Part shown: piece by piece, positions 44,054 through 53,420 of the stretch
How the letters are laid out: each line of letters opens with the position of its first letter
Numbering within the stretch: the first letter of the stretch is position 1
NCBI RefSeq assembly: GCF_001700505.1
Contig: NZ_MAPV01000011.1
Coordinates: 3,186-67,185, forward strand
Reading direction: 5' to 3'
Source of the DNA: Streptomyces mutomycini
GTDB lineage: Bacteria > Actinomycetota > Actinomycetes > Streptomycetales > Streptomycetaceae
DNA: 64,000 nt
Position numbers and translations under genes: made by a program
The notes under the pieces: generated by a model
The model's database searches: none
Told to the model about the DNA's origin: nothing
What the model saw: only the letters and a program-made list of their open reading frames with translations

Positions 44054-44085
44054 ACGGATGTCACGCTCGACGACTGCCGTGGGGG

Positions 44086-45720
44086 TCAGTGACCGCCCGG
44101 CGCACCCGCCGTGGCCGGGGGCAGTTCGGCCTTGACGCCCGGGTCGCCCACGTCCGCGGTGTAGTCGGACGGCGAGGTCTCGTCCACACCGGCCGGGGCC
44201 TTCAGCGCGTTGAGGACGAAGGTCAGCACGACCACGACGACGATGTTCAGCACGATCGCGGTGAGACCGATGTAGCCGATCTCGCCGATGCCCGGGATCT
44301 CCTTCGAGGACCCGCCGAAGTGCTTCTGGGTCGGGCTGGCGACGCCGTACGCGGCCGCCGTGCCGTAGAGCATGCCGACCGCCCAGCCCGCGAGCAGGGC
44401 CCAGCGGTGGAACCACCGGGTGAACAGGCCGCCCACGAGGGCCGGCATCGTCTGGAGGATCCAGATGCCGCCCAGCAGCTGGAAGTTGATCGCGACCGTC
44501 TTGTCCATGGTGAGGACGAAGGCGAGCGCGCCGACCTTGACCATCAGCGAGACCAGCTTGGAGACCTTCGTCTCCTGGGCCGGGGTCGCGTCGGGCTTGA
44601 TGAAGTCCTTGTAGATGTTGCGGGTGAAGAGGTTCGCCGCGGCGATCGACATGATCGCGGCCGGCACCAGCGCTCCGATCCCGATCGCGGCGAAGGCCAC
44701 GCCCGCGAACCAGTCGGGGAACATGTTCTCGAACAGCTGCGGGATCGCGAGCTGCCCGTTGTCCACCTTGATGCCGGCGGCGATCGCCATGAATCCGAGC
44801 AGGGCCAGCAGGCCCAGCATCAGCGAGTACAGCGGCAGGATCGTGGTGTTGCGCCGGATCACCTCACGGCTGCGGCTGGAGAGCGTCGCCGTGATGGAGT
44901 GCGGGTACATGAAGAGGGCGAGAGCCGAGCCCAGAGCCAGCGTGGCGTAGCCCCACTGGCCCATGTCGCCGGGCACGAGCGAGCCGCGCGGCTGGCCCGT
45001 CGCCTCGTTGGTCTGCGCGTACGCCTCGCCGGCCTTGGAGAAGATCTCGTCGAAGCCGCCGAGCTTGATCGGGATGTAGATGATCGCCACGGCGATCACC
45101 AGATAGATCAGGCCGTCCTTGACGAACGCGATGAGCGCGGGCGCGCGCAGTCCCGAGGAGTAGGTGTACGCGGCGAGGACCGCGAACGCGATCAGCAGCG
45201 GCAGGTCCCTGATGAACCAGTGCGTGGTCTCGCCGCCGCCGACGCCCATGACGTCCAGCACGGCCTGGATGCCGACCAGCTGGAGCGCGATGTACGGCAT
45301 CGTGGCGAGGATGCCGGTGAGGGCGACCGCCAGCGAGAGCCCCTTCGAGCCGAAGCGGCCGCGCACGAAGTCCGAGGTCGTGACGTAGCCGTGCTTGTGC
45401 GACACGGACCACAGACGCGGCAGGAACGTGAAGATCAGCGGGTAGACGAGGATCGTGTACGGGACGGCGAAGAAGCCGGCCGCGCCCGCCGCGTAGATGG
45501 CCGCCGGTACCGCGACGAAGGTGTACGCCGTGTAGAGGTCGCCGCCCAGCAGGAACCAGGTGACCCAGGTGCCGAACGACCGTCCGCCCAGGCCCCATTC
45601 GTCGAGGCTGGCCTCGTTCTCGGCCTTGCGCCAGCGCGAGGCCATGAATCCGATGACCGTGACGGCCAGGAAGAAGAAGATGAATACGGCGAGTGCGACG
45701 CCGTTCACGCCGTCCTTCAT
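44086..45720 (-). CDS. Sodium:solute symporter family permease (MctP-like)
   Basis: A 544-residue membrane transporter with about 13 transmembrane helices. The SSS signature region is 'ALVPAAIMSIAAANLFTRNIYKDF' split around residue 360. It resembles monocarboxylate/amino-acid permeases of the MctP type that pair with a DUF3311 partner. Uptake is sodium- or proton-coupled; the substrate cannot be told. ATG overlaps the stop of the DUF3311 gene by 4 bases. Confidence 0.9.
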   Translation of the reverse strand: MKDGVNGVALAVFIFFFLAVTVIGFMASRWRKAENEASLDEWGLGGRSFGTWVTWFLLGGDLYTAYTFVAVPAAIYAAGAAGFFAVPYTILVYPLIFTFLPRLWSVSHKHGYVTTSDFVRGRFGSKGLSLAVALTGILATMPYIALQLVGIQAVLDVMGVGGGETTHWFIRDLPLLIAFAVLAAYTYSSGLRAPALIAFVKDGLIYLVIAVAIIYIPIKLGGFDEIFSKAGEAYAQTNEATGQPRGSLVPGDMGQWGYATLALGSALALFMYPHSITATLSSRSREVIRRNTTILPLYSLMLGLLALLGFMAIAAGIKVDNGQLAIPQLFENMFPDWFAGVAFAAIGIGALVPAAIMSIAAANLFTRNIYKDFIKPDATPAQETKVSKLVSLMVKVGALAFVLTMDKTVAINFQLLGGIWILQTMPALVGGLFTRWFHRWALLAGWAVGMLYGTAAAYGVASPTQKHFGGSSKEIPGIGEIGYIGLTAIVLNIVVVVVLTFVLNALKAPAGVDETSPSDYTADVGDPGVKAELPPATAGAPGGH

Positions 45721-45971
45721 GCTGACGCACCCCCCTTGCGGGCGCGCTGGTCACGCCGCCACAACACGTACGCGATCATGGTCAGACCGGTTGAGATGAG
45801 CACCCAGAGCATCTGGTACCAGTAGAAGAACGGGATGCCGATGAAGGTCGGTTCGACCCTCGCGTACGAGCTGACCCAGAGCAACGCCACGAACGGGGCG
45901 ATCAGGCATAGCGCGATGACCACCCTCCCGGGTGTGACTGTCGGTGGTTTCGCACCGGTTTCCTCTTGCAT
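45717..45971 (-). CDS. DUF3311 small membrane partner of the symporter
   Basis: An 84-residue protein with two transmembrane helices (about 17-37 and 47-68), the family motif 'PFFYWYQMLWVLIS' between them. DUF3311 proteins almost always precede SSS permeases and may be accessory subunits. Its stop overlaps the permease start (ATGA). Confidence 0.9.
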   Translation of the reverse strand: MQEETGAKPPTVTPGRVVIALCLIAPFVALLWVSSYARVEPTFIGIPFFYWYQMLWVLISTGLTMIAYVLWRRDQRARKGGASA

Positions 45972-46096
45972 GTGGCGACTCCGTCCCCTCGCTGATCACC
46001 TGTGTAATGCGCAGGAAATCTAAGCGAGAGTTCCGGCCACCGTCACCCCTGTCCGCATTGCGGTCCTGCAACGGTACGGCGTCGCCCGAAATGACT

Positions 46097-46122
46097 GATC
46101 CCCCCGCTTGTGCAGGGGGATC
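46097..46122 (-). terminator. Hairpin terminator after dasR
   Basis: GATCCCCC and GGGGGATC flank a 10-base loop, 26 bases past the dasR stop. Confidence 0.65.
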
Positions 46123-46147
46123 GGACGTTCCGTGGAGCGGACCGGCC

Positions 46148-46912
46148 TCAGTCCGTGGGGCGCTTCAGACGGGCCACGAACTTGTACCGGTCACCCCGGT
46201 ACACCGAGCGCACCCACTCCACAGGCTCGCCGTCCCCGTCGATCGAGTGCCGGGACAGCATGAGCATCGGAAGGCCGACGTCCGTGCCGAGCAGGCCCGC
46301 CTCGCGCGGTGTGGCGAGCGAGGTCTCGATGGTCTCCTCGGCCTCGGCGAGCCGGACGTCGTAGACCTCGGCCAGCGCGGTGTAGAGCGAGGTGTACTTC
46401 ACCAGTGAACGGCGCAGCGCGGGGAAGCGCTTGGCCGAGAGGTGCGTGGTCTCGATGGCCATCGGTTCGCCGCTGGCGAGCCGGAGCCGCTCGATCCGCA
46501 GCACCCGCCCGCCCGTCGTGATGTCCAGCAGTCCGGCGAGTGTGTCGTCCGCCGTGACGTAGCCGATGTCCAGGAGCTGGGAGGCGGGTTCCAGGCCCTG
46601 GGCGCGCATGTCCTCGGTGTACGAGGTGAGTTGCAGGGCCTGGGAGACCTTCGGCTTGGCGACGAAGGTGCCCTTGCCCTGGATGCGTTCCAGCCGGCCC
46701 TCGACCACCAGTTCCTGGAGGGCCTGGCGCACGGTGGTGCGCGAGGTGTCGAACTCCGCCGCCAGGGTCCGCTCGGGCGGCACCGGAGTGCCGGGCGGCA
46801 TGGTGTCCGTCATGTCGAGGAGATGGCGCTTGAGCCGGTAGTACTTCGGGACGCGTGCGGTGCGCGCACCCGCACCGGTCTCGCTCGTGCTGCTGCCCCC
46901 GTCGGCACCCAT
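46148..46912 (-). CDS. dasR: GntR/HutC-family global regulator DasR
   Basis: A 254-residue repressor with an N-terminal winged helix ('[24 protein letters not shown]') and a C-terminal UTRA sensor domain that binds glucosamine-6-phosphate and related ligands. The length equals that of S. coelicolor DasR. The ATG at 46912 follows GGAAGG; the frame extends to 46984 but that part is unlike the family. It diverges from dasA, and dre sites lie between. It controls chitin/GlcNAc uptake and links nutrient state to development and antibiotics. Confidence 0.97.
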   Translation of the reverse strand: MGADGGSSTSETGAGARTARVPKYYRLKRHLLDMTDTMPPGTPVPPERTLAAEFDTSRTTVRQALQELVVEGRLERIQGKGTFVAKPKVSQALQLTSYTEDMRAQGLEPASQLLDIGYVTADDTLAGLLDITTGGRVLRIERLRLASGEPMAIETTHLSAKRFPALRRSLVKYTSLYTALAEVYDVRLAEAEETIETSLATPREAGLLGTDVGLPMLMLSRHSIDGDGEPVEWVRSVYRGDRYKFVARLKRPTD

Positions 46913-47069
46913 GGCCCGCCTTCCCGACTGCTGCGTTGCTGCCGTCACCGGCTCCTCCGTCTGTCGCGGCTCACATGGTGGCACGGCCTCGTCACGGGTC
47001 GTCGCCCTCCCTCAGGTGTCGGTCCGATAACGGACGCGAGTGCACTTCTTATACACCCTTGACACCCCT

Positions 47070-47109
47070 AAAGGTCTAGGCCAAGCTCCCGGTACTGGTC
47101 TAAACCATT
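47070..47109 (+). promoter_or_regulatory. DasR-responsive elements (dre) upstream of dasA
   Basis: ACTGGTCTAAACCATT (47094-47109) is close to the dre consensus ACTGGTCTAGACCAGT. AAAGGTCTAGGCCAAG (47070-47085) is a second, weaker match. Both lie in the dasR-dasA divergent region. Confidence 0.85.
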
Positions 47110-47198
47110 AAAGACCAGGTCCCAGCCCCACAGGTAGCGCCAGGCGTACGTCTTCGCGGTGGGCGGGGGGTTGCTGGTATCCCTGAGGAGGGTGTGGC

Positions 47199-48497
47199 AT
47201 GAAGCGCAAGCTCATTGCGGCAGTAGGCGTCGCAGCGATGATGACCGGGATCGCGGCGTGTGGTGGGGACAGTAGTGACAACGCCTCGAAGGACCCGAAG
47301 GACCGCACCGAGAGCCTGACGGTCTGGCTCATGGTCGACGCGCAGAGCACCTGGCCGGAACTGGTCAAGGACGTCAACGCGCAGTTCAAGAAGAAGTACC
47401 CCAAGGTGAAGGTCGACGTCCAGTACCAGCAGTGGGCGGACAAGGCCAAGAAGCTCGACACGTCCCTCGGCGGCGACAAGTTCCCGGATGTCGTCGAGCT
47501 CGGCAACACCGAGACGATGCAGTACATCCTCAACGGCGCGCTCGCCGAGATCGACCCCAAGAAGTACGACAACTCGGACACCTGGATCAAGGGCCTGAAG
47601 GACACCTGCACCTTCGAGGGCAAGCAGTTCTGCGTGCCCTACTACGCGGGTGCCCGTGTCGCGGTCTACAACAAGGACATGCTGAAGAAGGGCACCGGCA
47701 GCGACACCCTTCCGCAGACCGAGGACGAGCTGCTCGCCGCGCTCGACAAGGTCTCGGCCGAGTACGGCAAGAAGGACAAGCGCTTCTCGTCCCTCTACCT
47801 CCCGGGCCGTTACTGGTACGCGGCCATGTCCTACGTCGCGGCGTACGGCGGCTCCATCGCCGAGTACGACGAGGGTGCGAAGGAGTGGAAGGGCAACCTC
47901 TCCTCCGCCGAGTCCCAGAAGGGCATCGAGCACTTCGTCAACCTGGTCAAGAAGTACAACAAGGCCGACCTGACGAAGGACGAGCAGGACCACGCCAACG
48001 TCATGGCCAACGAGAAGGCGGCCCTGATCTACGGCAACGGCTGGGAGGCCGGCTCCGTCGTCGACGGTGCCAACAACGGCAACCCGAAGCTCGAGGGCAA
48101 GATCGCCACGGCCGGTATGCCCGGCCCGGAAGGCAAGGCCCTCCCGTCCTTCATCGGCGGTTCGGACCTCGCGGTGACCGCCAAGTCCAAGGTCACCGAC
48201 CTGGGCGAGGACTGGGTCTCGATGTTCACCAGTGAGAAGTCGCAGGAGGTGCTCACCTCCAAGAACATCCTCCCGAACAACGAGAAGCAGCTCGAGCCGC
48301 TGAAGTCGAAGCCGGAGACGGCCGCCGTCGCCAACGCGGTGCCGGACGCCTGGTTCACGCCGATCGCGCCGGGCTGGACCTCGATCGAGAAGGAGGAGGT
48401 CCTGGAGAACATGCTCCTGGAGATCCTCAAGGGCGCCTCGGCCGCCGACGCCGCCAAGAAGGCCGACGACAAGATCAACGAGCTCATCAACAAGTAG
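47199..48497 (+). CDS. dasA: Chitobiose ABC transporter solute-binding lipoprotein DasA
   Basis: A 432-residue extracellular sugar-binding protein of family 1. The signal peptide ends in a lipobox, GIAAC (Cys about residue 21), so it is anchored by lipid. It binds N,N'-diacetylchitobiose and delivers it to DasB-DasC; the ATPase MsiK is encoded elsewhere. GAGG precedes the ATG by about 10 bases. dre sites lie upstream, and a hairpin follows the stop, so dasA is likely made in excess over the permeases. Confidence 0.97.
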   Translation: MKRKLIAAVGVAAMMTGIAACGGDSSDNASKDPKDRTESLTVWLMVDAQSTWPELVKDVNAQFKKKYPKVKVDVQYQQWADKAKKLDTSLGGDKFPDVVELGNTETMQYILNGALAEIDPKKYDNSDTWIKGLKDTCTFEGKQFCVPYYAGARVAVYNKDMLKKGTGSDTLPQTEDELLAALDKVSAEYGKKDKRFSSLYLPGRYWYAAMSYVAAYGGSIAEYDEGAKEWKGNLSSAESQKGIEHFVNLVKKYNKADLTKDEQDHANVMANEKAALIYGNGWEAGSVVDGANNGNPKLEGKIATAGMPGPEGKALPSFIGGSDLAVTAKSKVTDLGEDWVSMFTSEKSQEVLTSKNILPNNEKQLEPLKSKPETAAVANAVPDAWFTPIAPGWTSIEKEEVLENMLLEILKGASAADAAKKADDKINELINK

Positions 48498-48519
48498 TCC
48501 CCGGGCCTACGGCTCTCCA

Positions 48520-48551
48520 GGCGGGGGTCCGGCGAACACCGGGCCCCCGCC
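48520..48551 (+). terminator. Hairpin between dasA and dasB
   Basis: GGCGGGGGTCCGG pairs with CCGGGCCCCCGCC around a 6-base loop, one T-G pair. It follows dasA by 22 bases and precedes dasB by 72, so it may act as a partial terminator or a 3' stabiliser of dasA mRNA. Confidence 0.7.
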
Positions 48552-48622
48552 TCCCTTTCTCAGGTAGAAACGCCGTGATTCCCGGATGCAGATCCCCGGA
48601 ATCCCGATGGAAGGTCAGTCAC

Positions 48623-49639
48623 GTGACTGCTGCCGACACCAAGGCCGCCGGTCCACCGGTCACCCTGCCGCGTGCCCCGGAGAAGACCGGGACCTCGCCC
48701 TCCGGGCAGGAAGCCGGCGGGCCGAGCACGAAGAAGCGGAGGAAGAAGGGGGAACTCCTCCCCTACCTCCTGATCCTGCCGGCGATCCTGGCGATCGCCG
48801 CCGTCTACGTCTACCCGCTGATCAAGACCGTGATCATGTCCTTCCAGGACCTGGGACGGGCGGCCCTCTGGGGCAACGGCGAGACCCCGTGGGTCGGCTT
48901 CGAGCAGTTCACGAACATCCTCGGCGACCCCGAGTTCTGGTCGGTCGTCGGCCGGACCCTCGTCTTCATGACCATCTGCGTCGTGCTGACCATGGGCATC
49001 GGCCTGCTGATCGCCCTGATGATGCTGAAGCTCTCCACCTGGGTGCGGCTCGTCCTCACGGTGGCCCTGATCGCCGCCTGGTCCATGCCGCTCATGGTCG
49101 CCGCGTCGGTCTTCCGCTGGTTCTCCGACTCCGACTACGGCCTGATCAACACCCTGCTCGCCGACATCACGGGCAACGAGGACGAGTGGCTCGGCCACAA
49201 CTGGTTCCTCGACCCCTGGCAGGGCTTCGGCATCATCACGCTCCTGGTCGTCTGGGGAGCCATCCCGTTCGTCGTGATCACGATGTACGCGGCCCTCACC
49301 CAGGTCCCCAAGGAGCTCGAGGAGGCGGCCTCACTCGACGGGGCCACCGCTTACGGCGTCTACCGCTACGTGACCTGGCCCGTCATCAAGCCCGTCTTCA
49401 CCATGGTCGCGACCCTCTCGGTCATCTGGGACTTCAACGTGTTCGGCCAGATCTGGCTGCTGCGCGGAAACAAGCCCGAACCCGACTACGAGACCCTCGG
49501 CCTCTACTCCTTCTCCAAGGCCTTCGAGTCCACCTCCTTCAGCCAGGGCAGCGCGATCGCGCTGATCACCGTCCTGATGCTCTCCGGTGTCGCCGTGTAC
49601 TACCTGCGCCAGCTGATCAAGACGGGAGAGGTCGAATGA
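48623..49639 (+). CDS. dasB: Chitobiose ABC transporter permease DasB
   Basis: A 338-residue permease with a basic N-terminal cytoplasmic segment (1-50) and six transmembrane helices. The EAA motif that contacts the ATPase is ELEEAASLDGATAYGVYRYV. GTG at 48623 follows AAGGT at 8 bases. It overlaps dasC by 4 bases. Confidence 0.95.
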   Translation: MTAADTKAAGPPVTLPRAPEKTGTSPSGQEAGGPSTKKRRKKGELLPYLLILPAILAIAAVYVYPLIKTVIMSFQDLGRAALWGNGETPWVGFEQFTNILGDPEFWSVVGRTLVFMTICVVLTMGIGLLIALMMLKLSTWVRLVLTVALIAAWSMPLMVAASVFRWFSDSDYGLINTLLADITGNEDEWLGHNWFLDPWQGFGIITLLVVWGAIPFVVITMYAALTQVPKELEEAASLDGATAYGVYRYVTWPVIKPVFTMVATLSVIWDFNVFGQIWLLRGNKPEPDYETLGLYSFSKAFESTSFSQGSAIALITVLMLSGVAVYYLRQLIKTGEVE

Positions 49640-50508
49640 GCGCCTCCACGCCCACGAACGCGCCGGCCCAGGTCCTGAGGCCCGACCGCAGGAGGAACCG
49701 CCTCGGCTACAACATCCTGGCGCTGGTCACGGCCGGGGTCATGGCCTTCCCGGTCTACTGGCTGGTCGTCAGCTCGCTGCGCCCCAACCACGAGATCCGG
49801 TCCTACGACCAGACCCTGTGGCCGTCCTCCCTCACCTTCGACAACTTCGCGCGCGCGGTGAAGCAGGACAACTTCGCCACGGCGATCCAGTCGAGCCTCA
49901 TCGTGTCGGTCACCGCGGTGGTCGGCGGCATGATCATCGCGACGCTCGCCGCGCTCGCCATCGGCCGCTTCCGCTTCTTCGGGCGGAAGGCGCTGATGAT
50001 GATCATGATCCTGGTCCAGATGCTGCCGCCGACCGCGATGCTGATCCCGATCTACCTCCAGCTGAACGCGCTGGGCGGCATCGACGAGTACTGGGGACTC
50101 ATCGTCGTCTACCTGGTGTCCACGCTGCCGTTCGCGACCATCATGATCCGCGGGTTCGTGATCAACATCCCGGTGGAGCTGGAGGAGTCCGCGATGGTGG
50201 ACGGCTGTACCCGCATGGGGGCCTTCCGCCGGATCATCTTCCCGCTGCTCGCCCCGGGGCTCGCGGCCGCGTCGATCTTCGCCCTGGTCAACGCGTGGAA
50301 CGAGTACCTCTTCGCGTACATCCTGATCAACGACAACTCCAAGTACACGCTCAACGTGTGGCTGATGACCTTCACCACGGAACGCGGTACGGACTACGGC
50401 GCGCTGATGGCCGCCTCCACGCTCATCTCCATCCCGGTCGTCATCTTCTTCATGATCATTCAGGGGAAGATGGCCACGGGGCTCACCTCCGGCGCCGTGA
50501 AGGGATAA
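49636..50508 (+). CDS. dasC: Chitobiose ABC transporter permease DasC
   Basis: A 290-residue second permease, six transmembrane helices. The EAA loop reads ELEESAMVDGCTRMGAFRRI. ATGA overlap with dasB. The transporter lacks an ATPase gene in this locus, as expected for systems sharing MsiK. Confidence 0.96.
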   Translation: MSASTPTNAPAQVLRPDRRRNRLGYNILALVTAGVMAFPVYWLVVSSLRPNHEIRSYDQTLWPSSLTFDNFARAVKQDNFATAIQSSLIVSVTAVVGGMIIATLAALAIGRFRFFGRKALMMIMILVQMLPPTAMLIPIYLQLNALGGIDEYWGLIVVYLVSTLPFATIMIRGFVINIPVELEESAMVDGCTRMGAFRRIIFPLLAPGLAAASIFALVNAWNEYLFAYILINDNSKYTLNVWLMTFTTERGTDYGALMAASTLISIPVVIFFMIIQGKMATGLTSGAVKG

Positions 50509-50517
50509 CGCAGCCCC

Positions 50518-52035
50518 ATGACCACCCTCGTATCCACCACGGACACCGTCACCCGTGACGCGCTGGCCGTCCTCCAGCCGGGCTTCACCGGCACGAGCGC
50601 CCCGGACTGGCTCCTGCGCAGGGTCGGCGAAGGCCTGGCCTCCGTCGGGCTGTTCGGCCGGAACATCCACTCGCCCGAGCAACTCGCCGGGCTCACGGCC
50701 CGGCTGCGGGCCGAGCGGGACGACGTACTCGTCGCGATCGACGAGGAGGGCGGCGACGTCACCCGGCTCGAGGTCCGCAACGGCTCGTCCTTCCCCGGCA
50801 ACCTCGCTCTCGGCGCCGTCGACGACGTCGACCTGACCAGAGCCGTCGCCCGGGAGCTCGGCCGCCGGCTCGCCGAGTGCGGGGTCAACCTCAACTGGGC
50901 GCCGTCCGCGGACGTCAACTCCAACCCGGACAACCCGGTCATCGGCGTACGCTCCTTCGGCGCCGGCACCGGGCTCGTCGCCCGCCACACCGCCGCCTAC
51001 GTCGAGGGACTCCAGACCGCCGGTGTCGCCGCCTGCACCAAGCACTTCCCCGGCCACGGCGACACGGCGGTCGACTCGCACCACTCGCTGCCCCGCATCG
51101 ATGTGGACCTGGACACACTGCACACGCGTGAGCTGGTGCCTTTCCGTGCGGCCATCGCAGCGGGTTCCAAATCAGTGATGAGCGCCCATATCCTGCTTCC
51201 CGCACTCGACCCGACGCGGCCCGCGACCCTGAGCCCGCGGATCCTCACCGGTCTGCTGCGCGGGGAACTGGGCTACGACGGGCTGATCGTCACCGACGGC
51301 ATGGAGATGGACGCCATCGCCGGCACGTACGGCATCGAGCGCGGATCGGTCCTCGCCATCGCCGCGGGCGCCGACGCCATCTGCGTCGGCGGCGGGCTGG
51401 CCGACGAGGACACCGTGCTGCGGCTGCGCGACGCGCTGGTGGCGGCGGTGCGGAGCGGTGAACTGCCCGAGGAGCGGCTGGCCGACGCGGCCGCACGTGT
51501 ACGGGCCCTCGCGTCCTGGACGCAGGGGGCCAGGGGGGCTGCCCCGGAGCCGGGCGCGGACATGCAGGAGGGGACCGCGCCCGGCGCCGGCGTCGGGCTG
51601 GTCGCGGCCCGCCGGGCCGTGACGGTCACGGGATCCGCCGAGCCGCTGAGCGAGCCGGCGTACGTCGCGGCGTTCACCCCGGTCGCCAACATCGCGGTCG
51701 GCGACGAGACGCCGTGGGGCGTCGCGGCCGAGCTGGCCCGGATACTGCCGGGCACGGAGACGGGCACCTACGGCAGCGGGAGCGCGTCACCGGCCGCCGA
51801 GGTGCTCGGTGCGGCGGGGGAGCGGCGCATCGTCGCCGTCGTCCGCGACGCACACCGGCACGCGTGGATGAGTGAGGCGCTGGACGCCCTGGTGGCCGCA
51901 CGTCCCGGCACGGTCGTGGTCGAGATGGGCCTGCCCGTGGCGCCGCCCCGGGGCGCGCTGCACATCGCCACGCACGGCGCGGCACGCGTGTGTGGTGTCG
52001 CGGCGGCGGAGGCGATCACGGGCCGGGCTTCCTGA
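50518..52035 (+). CDS. dasD: Beta-N-acetylglucosaminidase, glycoside hydrolase family 3
   Basis: A 505-residue GH3 enzyme without signal peptide, so intracellular. The signature KHFPGHGDTAVDSHHSLP (about residues 179-196) carries the His/Asp general acid pair of NagZ-type enzymes, and VTDGMEMDAI (about 260) the catalytic aspartate. It splits imported chitobiose to GlcNAc; the family can also act on muropeptides. It begins 9 bases after dasC, so it belongs to the operon. The C-terminal 170 residues are an extra, less conserved domain. Confidence 0.93.
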   Translation: MTTLVSTTDTVTRDALAVLQPGFTGTSAPDWLLRRVGEGLASVGLFGRNIHSPEQLAGLTARLRAERDDVLVAIDEEGGDVTRLEVRNGSSFPGNLALGAVDDVDLTRAVARELGRRLAECGVNLNWAPSADVNSNPDNPVIGVRSFGAGTGLVARHTAAYVEGLQTAGVAACTKHFPGHGDTAVDSHHSLPRIDVDLDTLHTRELVPFRAAIAAGSKSVMSAHILLPALDPTRPATLSPRILTGLLRGELGYDGLIVTDGMEMDAIAGTYGIERGSVLAIAAGADAICVGGGLADEDTVLRLRDALVAAVRSGELPEERLADAAARVRALASWTQGARGAAPEPGADMQEGTAPGAGVGLVAARRAVTVTGSAEPLSEPAYVAAFTPVANIAVGDETPWGVAAELARILPGTETGTYGSGSASPAAEVLGAAGERRIVAVVRDAHRHAWMSEALDALVAARPGTVVVEMGLPVAPPRGALHIATHGAARVCGVAAAEAITGRAS

Positions 52036-52045
52036 GACGGCGACG

Positions 52046-52087
52046 CACGAGGGCCGGGTCACCTGTGACGGTGACCCGGCCCTCGTG
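52046..52087. terminator. Bidirectional 17-bp hairpin between dasD and nagB
   Basis: CACGAGGGCCGGGTCAC and its exact complement flank an 8-base loop between convergent genes. Confidence 0.85.
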
Positions 52088-52103
52088 CTCGATGGGATGG
52101 GTC

Positions 52104-52889
52104 CTACAGGCCCTGCCACCGCGGCTTCGCCGCATACGTGGCGCGGAAGTAGTCCGCCAGCTTCAGCTTGGAGGCCGCCGCCTCGTCGACCACCACCGTG
52201 GCGTGCGGGTGCAGCTGCAGTGCCGACGCCGGCACGACCGAGGCGACGGGGCCCTCGACGGTCCGGGCGACCGCGTCGGCCTTGCCGGCGCCGGTGGCCA
52301 GCAGGACAGGGTGGCGGGACTCCAGGATCGTCCCGATGCCCTGCGTGATGACGTGGTGCGGCACCTGCTCGATGTCGTCGTCGAAGAAGCGCGCGTTGTC
52401 GATCCGTGTCTGCTCGGTCAGCGTCTTGATGCGCGTGCGGGAGGCGAGTGAGGAGCACGGCTCGTTGAAGCCGATGTGCCCGTCGGTGCCGATGCCGAGG
52501 AGCTGGAGGTCGACGCCGCCCGCCTCGGCGAGCGCCTTGTCGTAGGCATCGCAGGCCGCCTGCACGTCCTCGGCTGCGCCGTCCGGCCCCATGAAGGACT
52601 TCTCCGACAGGCCGAGCGGCTCGATGACCTCGCGCAGCACGACCGAGCGGTACGACTCGGGGTGGCCGGCGGGCAGCCCGGCGTACTCGTCGAGCTGGCA
52701 GATGCGGGCGCGCGAGGCGTCCACGGCGCCGGAGCGGACCTTCGCTGTCAGCGCCTGGTAGATGGGCAGCGGGGTCGAGCCGGTGGCTACGCCGATCAGG
52801 GCGTCGGGCTTGCGGCTCAGCAGGGCCGCGATGGCCTCCGCGATGAGTTCGCCGCCTGCCGTGGCGTCCGGAACGATGACAACTTCCAC
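52104..52889 (-). CDS. nagB: Glucosamine-6-phosphate deaminase
   Basis: A 261-residue enzyme converting glucosamine-6-phosphate to fructose-6-phosphate and ammonia. 'GVATGSTPLPIYQAL' binds phosphate, 'QLDEYAGL' carries the catalytic aspartate and 'LGIGTDGHIGFNEP' the second active-site loop with His. Its substrate is the inducer of DasR. A dre site lies 33 bases upstream of the start. It is convergent with the dasABCD operon. Confidence 0.97.
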   Translation of the reverse strand: MEVVIVPDATAGGELIAEAIAALLSRKPDALIGVATGSTPLPIYQALTAKVRSGAVDASRARICQLDEYAGLPAGHPESYRSVVLREVIEPLGLSEKSFMGPDGAAEDVQAACDAYDKALAEAGGVDLQLLGIGTDGHIGFNEPCSSLASRTRIKTLTEQTRIDNARFFDDDIEQVPHHVITQGIGTILESRHPVLLATGAGKADAVARTVEGPVASVVPASALQLHPHATVVVDEAAASKLKLADYFRATYAAKPRWQGL

Positions 52890-52921
52890 GCTGTGCCTGC
52901 CGATCTGGAGAGTGGCGTCAT

Positions 52922-52937
52922 GTGGTATAGACCAATT
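52922..52937 (-). promoter_or_regulatory. DasR-responsive element upstream of nagB
   Basis: GTGGTATAGACCAATT on the plus strand; on the minus strand AATTGGTCTATACCAC. Palindromic core TGGT..AGACCA with one central change from consensus. Confidence 0.85.
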
Positions 52938-53243
52938 GTGGGGCCCAATCTAGCAGAACGGCGCGGCACGGAGGCGAACCGTCCACGTGTGCGTCACTGC
53001 TTGTCGCCCTGTCGGCGGACGGCTCCGTCCGCGGGGTGAACGCCCCCGGAAACACCCGCGGGCCGCGGCGCCGGGACGGGACCCTCAGCCCGTCCGGCAC
53101 CGCAGCCCGGAGCTGCCTGGCCGGCGGTGTGCGGTGCCTCCGGCCACTGGAGGTACCGGCGCAGTCAGGGCAGAGAGCGCCGGATACCTCGGTCCGCCCC
53201 CCTGTGCGGGGAGGGCGGAGGTCTGTCGCGCAGGGGAGGCATC
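52938..53243. other. Intergenic region before the PdtaS-like kinase
   Basis: About 300 bases without a supported gene. Open frames here have poor codon bias. Apart from the nagB dre at its left edge I see no repeat or RNA motif. Confidence 0.5.
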
Positions 53244-53420
53244 ATGCCTGTCATACCCCTACGTGGTGCATTGTGGACTAGACCAAAAGCTCATGTCCAT
53301 CCATGGGCGCGGACATTCTCCGGCCCGGGTCCTTCCCCGCACAGTGTCACGTATCCGCGGTCCGATCGGTTCGGAACCTCTTCGTCCCCGCGGGTACGCT
53401 CGCACATGTGCCCTCCATGA
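53244..53420 (+). CDS. Possible 58-residue leader ORF before the histidine kinase
   Basis: ATG with AGGGGAGG 4 bases upstream; the product starts MPVIPLRGALW and ends in an arginine/serine-rich tail. Its stop overlaps the kinase start by 13 bases in another frame, which would allow coupling. A dre-like site lies inside it. There is no domain and codon bias is weak, so it may be spurious. Confidence 0.3.
   Translation: MPVIPLRGALWTRPKAHVHPWARTFSGPGPSPHSVTYPRSDRFGTSSSPRVRSHMCPP
53273..53288 (+). promoter_or_regulatory. dre-like site upstream of the PdtaS-like kinase
   Basis: GTGGACTAGACCAAAA contains the AGACCA half-site exactly and TGGACT with one change from TGGTCT. It lies 120 bases before the kinase start, in the same locus as dasR. 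Confidence 0.5.

Noticed and set aside
43894-45825. 643-codon plus-strand open frame opposite the symporter
   Set aside because: Shadow frame; the minus-strand symporter and DUF3311 genes are certain.
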